A stretch of 64,000 bases of DNA. Source: Deltaproteobacteria bacterium (GTDB taxonomy: Bacteria; Myxococcota; UBA727; VGSZ01). This document shows positions 7,767 to 18,585 of this stretch, in pieces (position 1 is the first letter of the stretch; every line of letters begins with the position of its first letter). The position numbers and the translations under genes are program-made. The DNA lies in the NCBI GenBank assembly GCA_016177705.1, contig JACOUT010000002.1, forward strand, positions 587,604 through 651,603, written 5' to 3'. A model generated the notes under the pieces. The model did not search any database, was not told where the DNA came from, and saw only the letters and a list, made by a program, of their open reading frames with translations.

Positions 7767-9032
7767 GTGCGACACGTTCACCTGGTTGTCAGCTCGGCGT
7801 TCACGTTCACCCTCGCGCTCTCCGCGGCGTGCCCACCGAGCGAGCAGGGAGCCACTCCCGATTGCGCTGCCTACTGCGCGACCATCACGGCCAACTGCCA
7901 GGGCGGCGCCGCGCAGTACCAAGACGAGGCCACGTGCGTCGAGTTCTGCACGGCCAACAACCTCACCTGGGGCGAGGGCACCACGGCGGACGCGGCCGGC
8001 AACACGCTCGGCTGCCGCCAGTACCACGCGGGCGCCGCCGCCAACGACGACCACTGCAACCACGCGGGGCCCACCGGCGGCAGCGCGTGCGGCACCTACT
8101 GTGACGTCTACTGCGACGCCGCCATGGCCAACTGCGCGGAGGGCAACGCGCTCTACGCCGATCACGAGAGCTGCCTCGCCGCGTGCGCGCTCATTCCCGA
8201 TATCGGCGCCACCAACGCGCCGGACGGCGACTCGGTGCAGTGCCGCCTCTACCACCTCGGTGCCGCCAAGGCCGACCCGGCGACGCATTGCGTGCATGGC
8301 GGAGCCACCGGCGGCAACGCCTGCGGGAGCTGGTGCGACGTCTACTGCGACGTCATGGATCAGGTGTGTCCCACCGAGTACACGGGCGCGGCGGACTGCG
8401 ACACCGCGTGCCAGGGCTTCGGTCAGGACGGCGCCATCAACGACGCCACCGGCGACACGGTGCAGTGCCGCCTCTATCACGCGGGCGCGGCCGCAGCTGA
8501 CAACACCCACTGCGCGCACGCAGGCGAGGACAGCAGCGCGGACACCTGCGGCGCCGACACGACGCCGACGTGCGCGAGCTACTGCGCGACCATCACGGAC
8601 AACTGCACGGGCGGCAGCGCGCAGTACACCGACGAGGCCGAGTGCCTGGACTTCTGCAACGACGACTTCCTGCACTGGTCGGAGCTCGGCACCACCGAGG
8701 ACGCCGACGGCCACTCGCTCGGCTGCCGCGAGTACCACGCGGGTGCGGCCGACAACGACGCGCACTGCGAGCACGCCGGCCCGACCGGCGCCGGCGTGTG
8801 CGGCGACCTGTGCGAGGTCTACTGCCACGCCATGACCACCTACTGCGCGGCCAGCTACACCGACTACGCCGCCTGCGAGGCTGCGTGCGCCGGCTTCGCC
8901 ACCACCGGCAACGTCAACGACGCCACCGGCGACACCGTGCAGTGCCGCATCTACCACGCCGGCTTCGCCGTCAACGACGCCTCGCACTGCGACCACGCCG
9001 ACGAGGACAGCGCCGCCGGCACCTGCCTGTGA
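7767..9032 (+). CDS. Cys/His-rich tandem-repeat lipoprotein
   Basis: A 421-residue predicted lipoprotein with signal peptide and lipobox ending LSAAC near residue 20. The mature chain is five tandem units of about 75-85 residues. Each has a C-x3-C opening (CAAYCATITANC or CDVYCD), a central C-x3-C, then CRxYHxGAA, and ends HCxHAG. The first and fourth units share CATIT.NC, so the five units fall into a higher-order pattern. The dense cysteines suggest disulfides; the recurring His near Cys could also bind metal. No known enzyme family was recognised. The GTG at 7767 was chosen because GGAGG (7757-7761) lies five bases upstream and the signal peptide starts there. The next gene is a shorter paralogue 17 bases downstream. 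Confidence 0.85.
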   Translation: MRHVHLVVSSAFTFTLALSAACPPSEQGATPDCAAYCATITANCQGGAAQYQDEATCVEFCTANNLTWGEGTTADAAGNTLGCRQYHAGAAANDDHCNHAGPTGGSACGTYCDVYCDAAMANCAEGNALYADHESCLAACALIPDIGATNAPDGDSVQCRLYHLGAAKADPATHCVHGGATGGNACGSWCDVYCDVMDQVCPTEYTGAADCDTACQGFGQDGAINDATGDTVQCRLYHAGAAAADNTHCAHAGEDSSADTCGADTTPTCASYCATITDNCTGGSAQYTDEAECLDFCNDDFLHWSELGTTEDADGHSLGCREYHAGAADNDAHCEHAGPTGAGVCGDLCEVYCHAMTTYCAASYTDYAACEAACAGFATTGNVNDATGDTVQCRIYHAGFAVNDASHCDHADEDSAAGTCL

Positions 9033-9049
9033 GGGCCGGCGGCCTGTGC

Positions 9050-9826
9050 ATGCAGCGCGCCGCGCTCACCGCGGCGCTCGCGATTGCGCTCGGCCTGTCG
9101 GCCGCCTGCCCTCCCGGCCCGGGCGCGACGCCGACCTGCGCGTACTACTGCGCCACCGTCACTGCCAACTGCACCGGTGGCGCTGCCCAGTACGACAACG
9201 AGGCGGCGTGCTTGGCGGCGTGCAACGCCAACAACCTCGCGTGGCCCGTCGGCACCATCGCCGACACGGTCGGCAACACGCTCGGCTGCCGCCAGTACCA
9301 CGCGGGAGCCGCAGCCAACGACGACCACTGCCTGCACGCCGGCCCCACCGGCGGCGGTGTTTGCGGCGCTTATTGCGACACCTATTGCGACGCCGCCACG
9401 GCGAACTGCACGGCCGGCAACGCGCTCTACACCGACCGGAATGCGTGCTTGGCGGCGTGCAGCGTCATGCCGAACGACGGCGTGGTCAACGCTGGCGACG
9501 GCGACACGGTGCAGTGCCGCCTGTTCCACGTCGGCGCCGCCAAGGCAGATCCCGGCACCCACTGCCCGCACGCGGGCCAGAGCGGCGCCAACGTCTGCGG
9601 CGGATGGTGCGACGTCTACTGCAGCGTCATGGCGGCGCACTGCCCGGACACGTTCGCGGACGTGGAGACGTGCACGACCGCCTGCGGCGTCTTCCCTGCG
9701 TCCGGCGCCATCAACGCCGCCAGCGGCGACACCGTGCAGTGCCGCATCTACCACGCCGGCGCAGCAGCCCAGGACGCGCACTGCGACCACGCGAGCGTGG
9801 AGAGCACCGCCGACACCTGCCAGTAG
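9050..9826 (+). CDS. Second Cys/His-rich tandem-repeat lipoprotein
   Basis: A 258-residue paralogue of the preceding gene, with a signal peptide and lipobox (LGLSAAC) and three repeat units. Each unit carries the same cysteine spacing and the CRxYHxGAA...HCxHA signature. The opening of its first unit (CAYYCATVTANCTGGAAQYD) is close to the first unit of the neighbour, so the pair arose by gene duplication followed by gain or loss of units. The ATG at 9050 begins the signal peptide. The 17-base gap suggests one transcript with the gene before it. It is convergent with the NapB-like gene, with only 11 bases between stops. Function unknown; a surface or periplasmic location is inferred from the signal peptide. 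Confidence 0.85.
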   Translation: MQRAALTAALAIALGLSAACPPGPGATPTCAYYCATVTANCTGGAAQYDNEAACLAACNANNLAWPVGTIADTVGNTLGCRQYHAGAAANDDHCLHAGPTGGGVCGAYCDTYCDAATANCTAGNALYTDRNACLAACSVMPNDGVVNAGDGDTVQCRLFHVGAAKADPGTHCPHAGQSGANVCGGWCDVYCSVMAAHCPDTFADVETCTTACGVFPASGAINAASGDTVQCRIYHAGAAAQDAHCDHASVESTADTCQ

Positions 9827-9837
9827 CCGTCAGCTCG

Positions 9838-10131
9838 TCACTGGTCGGACGGGTTGATCACGATGTGACAGAGCATGCACTCGGTCCGCTCCGGGTGCGC
9901 CTGGGGCGGCGCGCCGTTCTCGCCGGTGGCGTGGCAGCTCAAGCAGTTGGTGCCACAGCTCTCGGCCGCATGCGGCACGTTGGAGACCGACAGCTCCATC
10001 GTGATCTCTTCCCACGTAGCGGGCGGCGCGGGCACCGTGATGACGGGGCCGGTGGCGGGACACGCGGCCGTCGTCGACAACGCGGCCAGCACCAGCGCCA
10101 GCTGCGCGACGGCGAGGATTGCGCGGCTCAT
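9838..10131 (-). CDS. napB: Short diheme c-type cytochrome, NapB-like
   Basis: A 97-residue protein from the ATG at 10131, with an N-terminal hydrophobic export signal that ends in a lipobox-like TAAC. It has two heme-binding CxxCH motifs, CLSCH and CMLCH, near the C-terminus. Directly after napA (ATGA overlap) this fits the role of NapB, the electron-transfer subunit that receives electrons and passes them to NapA in the periplasm. It is much shorter than the usual ~150 residues, and the region between the hemes is compressed. The possible lipid anchor would also be unusual for NapB. The upstream in-frame start at 10161 would place ten residues before the signal and is less likely. Confidence 0.75.
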   Translation of the reverse strand: MSRAILAVAQLALVLAALSTTAACPATGPVITVPAPPATWEEITMELSVSNVPHAAESCGTNCLSCHATGENGAPPQAHPERTECMLCHIVINPSDQ

Positions 10132-12458
10132 GTGGTCACCTTGACGAGCCTGACCGCACACTTCTTGAAGTCGGGCTCGTTCGACTGGGGATCGAGCGCG
10201 CCGAGCGTGACGCGGTTGATCAGGCGGTTGGCGTCGAAGAACGGCACCCAGATGTAGCCGGGCGGGCAGCGGATGCGGCAGTCGGGCTTGGCGACCACCA
10301 CGTCGATGCTGGCGCGCCGCGACTGGATGCGCACGGTGTCACCGGCACGCACGTCGAGCGCGGCCGCGTCGTCCTCGTTCATGAAGCACAGCGCCTGCGG
10401 CACCGCGCGGTGCAGCGTCTTCACGCGCCCGGTCATGGTGCCGGTGTGCCAGTGCTCCATCACGCGGCCGGTCGACAGCCAGAACGGGTAGCTCGCGTTC
10501 GGCGACTCGGCCGGTGCCTCGTAGGGCCGCGCCCACACCACCGCCTTGCCGTCGGGCTTGCCGTAGAAGTAGATGCCGTCGCTCGGCAGCGCGGCGCCCG
10601 CCTTGGCCGCCACGTTCGGGTCGTGCGCGGCGTTGAAGCGCACCTTGGTCTCACGCCCGTCCATCACCGGCCACTTCATGCCGCGCGACGCCAGCAGGTC
10701 CGCGTAGCTCGCCACGTCGTGCGCAGTGCCGATGGTCAGGCTGCGATACTCCTCGTAGAGCGCGCGCTCCAGGTGCGCGTCCCACGAGGCGGGGAACAGC
10801 TCGACGTCCCAGTTCAGGCGCTGCCCGAGGCGCCGTGCCACCTCGACGATCTGCCACGCGTCGGGCTTGGCCTCGCCCGGCGGCTCGACCATCTTCTCCC
10901 AGTGCTGGGTGCGCCGCTCCGAGTTGCCGTACATGCCCTCCTTCTCCACCCAACAGGCGGCCGGCAGCACGACGTCGGCGTGGCCGACGGTGAGCGAGGG
11001 GAAGGCCTCCGACACGACGATGAACGGCCTGGCGCTTGTGATGCCGCCCAGGTTCTCGTCGACATTCGGCAGCGACTGGAACGGGTTGGTGGCCGAGACC
11101 CAGATCGCCTTGATGTCGCCGCTCGCGACCTTCTGCCACATGGGGACGGCGGTGGTGATTGGGCTGACCTCGGGGCTCGGGATGCTGCCCGGCGGCAGGC
11201 CCCACGCCTCCTCGACCTCGGCGCGGTGATCGGCGTTGGCCACCAGGCGGTCGGAGGGCAGCCGGTGGCTGAAGGTGCCCACCTCACGGCAGGTGCCGCA
11301 GGCGCTCGCTTGCCCGGAGAGCGAGAACGGGCTGTTGCCGGGCTTGGCAACCTTGCCGGTGATGAGGTGGAGGTTGTTGATCAGGCTGTTGACCCAGCCG
11401 CCGCGCGTGCTGTGGTTCACGCCCATGGTCCACATCGACATGGTGTTGCGGCTGGCGTCGCCGTAGATGCGCGCCAACCGCTCGATGTCTGCAGTGGTGA
11501 GGCCGACGGCGTCGGCGACCGCGCCGGGCGCGTAGTCGTCGAGGAACGCCGTGTAGCCCGCCAGGTCGAGCACGGTGTCGGTGCCGTCGACGGTGGTCTT
11601 GAACGCGAGGTGGTCGGCGATGAAGCCCTGATCGATCAGCCCCTCGTTGACGAGCACGTGCGCGATCGCGTTGGCCAGGTAGAGGTCGGCGTGGGGCTTG
11701 ATGAGGTGGGTCTCGTCGGCTCCCTCGCTGGTCATCTGATCGTAGGTCGTGAAGTGGATCATGCGCAGGTCGGCGCCACTGTTTCGGCGCATGATCAGGC
11801 GCTGGTAGATGACCGGGTGCGCCTCGGCGATGTTGGAGCCCCAGAGGAACACGTCGTTGGCGGTGTCGAGGTCGTCGTAGCTGCCGGGCGGCTCGTCGGC
11901 GCCGTAGGCTGAGACGTAGCCGACCACCGCGGCCGCCATGCAAAGGCGCGCATTCACCTCGAGGTTGTTGGTGCGAATTCCGCCCTTCATCAGCTTGGCG
12001 GCGGCGTATCCCTCGGGGATGGTCCACTGGCCGGAGCCGTACATCGCCACCGCGTTCGGCCCGTCGCGCGCGATGATCTCGGCCCAGCGATCGGCGATGA
12101 GGTCGAGCGCCTCCTCCCAGGTCGCCTCCGCCAGCTCGCCGTCGGCGCCGCGGATCAACGGTTTCGTGATCCGGTCCTTGGCGGCGAGCACCTCAGCCAG
12201 GCCGTAGCCCTTGGCGCACAACAACCCGGCGTTGACCGGGCTCGCGTCGTCGCCGCGCACCGCGATGGCGCGCCCGTCGCGGACCGCGACCTCGGTGCCG
12301 CAGCCGGTGCCGCAGTAGCGGCAGGGGGCCTTGTGCCAGGTGACGCTCGGGTCGGCGGCATGCGCCTCGTCGATGATGCGCAAGCCTCGCGACACGGCCG
12401 CGCCACCCGCGAGCGCTGCGGCGGCAGCTCCGATGAACGATCGCCGCGACAGATCCAT
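10128..12458 (-). CDS. napA: Periplasmic nitrate reductase catalytic subunit
   Basis: A molybdopterin enzyme that reduces nitrate to nitrite in the periplasm. It begins with a twin-arginine signal (LSRRSFIG, then an Ala-rich helix). The [4Fe-4S] cysteines follow in CRYCGTGCG and LLCAKGYG. NARLCMAAAVVGY holds the predicted Mo-ligand cysteine, followed by DEPPGSYDDLDTANDVFLWG and HPVIYQRL, as in NapA. The C-terminus NEPDFKKCAVRLVKV is characteristic. Length (776 residues) is close to the usual ~800-830. The ATG at 12458 sits behind GGAGG; the longer ORF to 12593 only adds unrelated residues. The NapB-like gene overlaps its stop. No napD, napC or napG/H is present here. An inverted repeat lies 44 bases upstream. 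Confidence 0.93.
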   Translation of the reverse strand: MDLSRRSFIGAAAAALAGGAAVSRGLRIIDEAHAADPSVTWHKAPCRYCGTGCGTEVAVRDGRAIAVRGDDASPVNAGLLCAKGYGLAEVLAAKDRITKPLIRGADGELAEATWEEALDLIADRWAEIIARDGPNAVAMYGSGQWTIPEGYAAAKLMKGGIRTNNLEVNARLCMAAAVVGYVSAYGADEPPGSYDDLDTANDVFLWGSNIAEAHPVIYQRLIMRRNSGADLRMIHFTTYDQMTSEGADETHLIKPHADLYLANAIAHVLVNEGLIDQGFIADHLAFKTTVDGTDTVLDLAGYTAFLDDYAPGAVADAVGLTTADIERLARIYGDASRNTMSMWTMGVNHSTRGGWVNSLINNLHLITGKVAKPGNSPFSLSGQASACGTCREVGTFSHRLPSDRLVANADHRAEVEEAWGLPPGSIPSPEVSPITTAVPMWQKVASGDIKAIWVSATNPFQSLPNVDENLGGITSARPFIVVSEAFPSLTVGHADVVLPAACWVEKEGMYGNSERRTQHWEKMVEPPGEAKPDAWQIVEVARRLGQRLNWDVELFPASWDAHLERALYEEYRSLTIGTAHDVASYADLLASRGMKWPVMDGRETKVRFNAAHDPNVAAKAGAALPSDGIYFYGKPDGKAVVWARPYEAPAESPNASYPFWLSTGRVMEHWHTGTMTGRVKTLHRAVPQALCFMNEDDAAALDVRAGDTVRIQSRRASIDVVVAKPDCRIRCPPGYIWVPFFDANRLINRVTLGALDPQSNEPDFKKCAVRLVKVTT

Positions 12459-12501
12459 CGACGGTCCCTCCGCGGCATCCTTGTCGTCGGTGCTCGCGTT
12501 T

Positions 12502-12533
12502 CGATGCACGATACGGGTGATCGTCGTGCATCG
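12502..12533. promoter_or_regulatory. Inverted repeat upstream of napA
   Basis: CGATGCACGA (12502-12511) and its exact complement TCGTGCATCG (12524-12533) are separated by 12 bases. The dyad ends 44 bases before the napA ATG, within the 178-bp gap after the HAD gene, so it is placed like a repressor or activator operator. The right arm is embedded in further ATCGTCGTG repeats. Confidence 0.4.
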
Positions 12534-12636
12534 TCGTGATCGTGACCATGCGCGCATGCGCTCGCGCGAGCTCGTCGCTGCGTCATTGGGCACAGGGCTT
12601 CGAGCACATCCGCTCGGCGACCTATGCCGGCGTCCC

Positions 12637-13341
12637 TCAAGGGCTTTTCGTGATTGCCGGGGGCAGCGCCGGCTGCTCCGGCAACCCCCAGTCCTCGATG
12701 CGCCAGCCGCGGCGGCGCGCCTCGCGGCGCAGGCGAGGATCGGGGTTGACGGCGACCGGGTAGCCGACGGCGAGCAGCGCCGGCAGGTCGCTCAAGCTGT
12801 CGGTGTAGAACGAGCACGAGGCGAGCGTGACGCCGGCGTCGTCAGCGCAGGCCTGCGCGTGCGCGCGCTTACCGTCACCGAAACAGATGGGATCGATCAT
12901 CTCGCCCGTGAACAGACCGTCGTGCACGACGAAGCGGTTCGCCAGGTAGCCGTCGAGCGCGAGCACCTCGGTGACCGGCTCGCTCAGGTAGCAGGAGGTC
13001 GAGGTCAGCAGCCAACACCGGTCGCCTTGCGCGCGGTGGCGCGCCACCGCAGCGCGCGCGCCCGGACGAATCAGCCCCGACACTTCTTCTCGCCAGAACG
13101 CCAGCGTGCGCTCGACGAGGTCGCGTTCGCGCCGCCCGGCGAGCGTACGCGCGGCGTCCCGGATCAAGTCGTCCGCGTGGATGAGCCCGAGCTCGTAGAG
13201 CGCCGCCCAGAAGGCGCCGCGCAGCGCCTGGGGCAGCGACAGGTTGCCGAGCCGCCGCTCGCGGCGTACCCACATCGCGGCCGAGTTCCTCGACAACAGC
13301 GTCTTGTCGACGTCGAAGAAGGCGATGGCGCCCACGCTCAC
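12637..13341 (-). CDS. HAD-superfamily phosphatase, subfamily IB (SerB-like)
   Basis: A HAD hydrolase of 234 residues. Motif I is FFDVDKTLL near residue 8 with the nucleophile Asp, motif II is LLTSTSCYLSEPV, and motifs III/IV are GDGKRAHAQ and SFYTDSLSDLPAL. The pattern and the ~120-residue helical cap match the subfamily IB family found next to membrane or lipid genes in many bacteria. The substrate cannot be told; family members include phosphoserine and lipid-phosphate phosphatases. The GTG start overlaps the TGA of the antiporter gene (GTGA), so it is probably translated with ileS and the antiporter as one operon. Confidence 0.85.
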   Translation of the reverse strand: MSVGAIAFFDVDKTLLSRNSAAMWVRRERRLGNLSLPQALRGAFWAALYELGLIHADDLIRDAARTLAGRRERDLVERTLAFWREEVSGLIRPGARAAVARHRAQGDRCWLLTSTSCYLSEPVTEVLALDGYLANRFVVHDGLFTGEMIDPICFGDGKRAHAQACADDAGVTLASCSFYTDSLSDLPALLAVGYPVAVNPDPRLRREARRRGWRIEDWGLPEQPALPPAITKSP

Positions 13342-14812
13342 ATCTCCTCTTGCTGGCCGAAGATGAGACGCACCAGCGGTTCGTCCGTCGCGGTGGTGAC
13401 GATGTAGAGATGGTCGCCAGGCTGTAAGGTGACGTCCCCGCGCGGCGCCACCATGGCGCCGGCGCGCACGATCAGCATCACGGTGGTCTCAGGTGGGAAG
13501 GGCAACTCCTTGATGGCCACGCCCGACGCCGCCGAGGCCTTGTCGACGTGGAACGCCAGGATCCTGCCGGCCAGTTGCTGCGTCGAGGTCACCTCGAGCA
13601 CCGCAGCCGGCGGCGGCGGCTCTGCCGAGCGCAGTCCGAGGCGATCAGTGACGAAGCGGATGGTGCTGCCGGGGATGATGGCGTTCACCACCACGATGAA
13701 GAACACCAGGTGGAAGGTGTCGATCGCGCCCGGTGCGCCCGCCATCACAGGGTAGGTGGCCAGGATGATGGGCACCGCGCCGCGCAAGCCCACCCACGCG
13801 ACGTAGGCGAGCTCCTTGATGGTGTAGCGAAACGGCGCCACCGAGAGCGCCACGGCCGCGGGCCGCGCCACGAACGCGAGCACCAAGCCGAGCGCCAAGC
13901 CGAGCGGGGCGACGTCGAGCAGCCGGTGCGGCGTCACCAGCAGGCCGAGCACCAGGAACATGCCGACCTGCGCCACCCAGGCGGCTGCGTCGTGCACGCG
14001 CAGCAGACCGGCGCGGTAAGGCAGCTCCCTGGCGTTGCCGACGACCACCGCCGCCACGTAGACAGCCAGAAAGCCGCTGCCGTGCAACAGCGTCGGCAGG
14101 CCGTAGGCCATCATGGCGAGCGCGAGCGTCAGCACGGGGTAGAGCCCACCTGCCGCCAGGCGCGCACGCACCAGGAGCTGCCGGCCGGCCCAGCCGACGA
14201 GCCAGCCGAGCGCCGCGCCGATCACCAGCTCGCCGACGATCTCGAGCGCCAGCCAGGCGCTGGCCGGCTCGCCGCTCGTCAGTAGCCGCGTGGTGACCAC
14301 CGTGAGCAGCACCGCCATCGGGTCGTTGAGCCCGCTCTCGAGCTCGAGCGTGATGCCGACGCGCTTGCGCAACTGGATGCCGCTGCCGCGCAAGACCGAG
14401 AACACCGCGGCGGCGTCGGTGGAGGAGACGATTGCACCGAGCAGGGCGGCGTGCAGCGGCGCTGCGCCGAGCAGCCACGCCGCCAGTGACACCACCGCCG
14501 CGGTGATGACGACACCGAGCGTGGCCAGCACCGCCGCCGGCCTGAGGCCCGCGCGCACGTCGCGCACCGCGGTGTTCAGGCCGCCGTCGAACAGGATGAG
14601 CACGAGCGCGAGCGTGCCGGCCTGGAAGGCGAGGCCGAAGTCGGCGAAGTGAATGCCGAGCCCGTCCTCGCCGGCGAACATGCCGACGGCGAGGAACACC
14701 AGCAAGAGCGGTACGCCGAGGCGGCCCGTCAGGCGGCTCGTCAGCGCGGACAGCGCCATCAAGGCCCCGACGGTGACGAGCGCGAGCGCGATCAGGCGCG
14801 GCTCGTTGGGCG

Positions 14813-14816
<4 letters not shown>
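13338..14816 (-). CDS. NhaP2/CvrA-type K+/H+ antiporter with TrkA-C domain
   Basis: A polytopic inner-membrane cation/proton antiporter of the CPA1 group. About 12-13 hydrophobic segments span residues 5-395. VLILFDGGLNT and AAVFSVLRGSG, with a TDAAAV segment, match the ion-binding core of NhaP-like exchangers. The cytoplasmic C-terminus, about residues 395-490, resembles a TrkA-C domain (GVAIKELPFPPETTVMLIVR followed by GDVTLQPGDHLYIVTT), which gates transport by binding ligands. The length of 492 residues is slightly short for NhaP2 (~575). The start was placed at the ATG 14816, whose ATGA overlaps the ileS stop. Confidence 0.88.
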
Positions 14817-18004
<3,188 letters not shown>

Positions 18005-18072
18005 GTGCTCCGTCGACGCGGGCGGTAGCGCCCCGGCGGTGCGCAGGCAACCGCGGTCTCACCCCCCAAGCC

Positions 18073-18576
18073 TCAGCCGAGGTCGCCGAGCACCTTGGGC
18101 GGCATCAGCCACACCAACGCGCCCTTCATGCGCGGCAGATCCTCGAGGAGCAGCAGCGCCGCGCCCGCCTTCTTGAGCTGGGTCACCGGCGCGCGCTCGC
18201 CGGTGAGCGCCACCGCGATCACCTTATCGAGGTTCGGCGCATGGCCGACGCACACGATCTCCTCGTCGGCGTTGTGGAAGGCGAACAGCTGCTGGAACAG
18301 CTCGTGCGGTGGCGCCTCGGGCAAGAGTGACTCGGTCAGGGTCACCTGCGCCTGGTCGAGGTCGAACTCGTCGACCACGAGCTGCGCAGTCTCCTTGGCG
18401 CGTCGGTAGGGGCTCGACAGCACGCGGGTGGGCGCGCAGCCGACCTCGCGCAGGCCGCGCGCCACCTTGCGGGTCTTCTTCGCACCCTCGGCGGTGAGCG
18501 CGCGCTCGGGATCGGGCGGGCACTCGGGGTCGGCCCGATCATGGGCGATACCGTGGCGGAGCAAGATCACACGCAC
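18073..18576 (-). CDS. sixA: SixA-type phosphohistidine phosphatase
   Basis: A 167-residue histidine phosphatase. The RHG motif is in VILLRHGIAHD (His8, phosphate acceptor), then VLSSPYRRAKETAQL and the second catalytic His in EEIVCVGHAPNLDKV. The domain is the short SixA form, which removes phosphate from phosphohistidine in phosphorelay proteins. It follows ppk1 on the same strand with a 9-base gap, so the two are likely cotranscribed. The sixA-ppk-CHAD grouping recurs in many bacteria and points to polyphosphate physiology. Confidence 0.9.
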   Translation of the reverse strand: MRVILLRHGIAHDRADPECPPDPERALTAEGAKKTRKVARGLREVGCAPTRVLSSPYRRAKETAQLVVDEFDLDQAQVTLTESLLPEAPPHELFQQLFAFHNADEEIVCVGHAPNLDKVIAVALTGERAPVTQLKKAGAALLLLEDLPRMKGALVWLMPPKVLGDLG

Positions 18577-18585
18577 GTCGACACC

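Noticed and set aside
6843..8996. 717-codon minus-strand ORF across gloB, tRNA-Ser and the Cys-rich lipoprotein gene
   Set aside because: It runs through a tRNA and opposite genes with signal peptides and conserved motifs, and its translation is Val/Ala/Gly/Arg noise.
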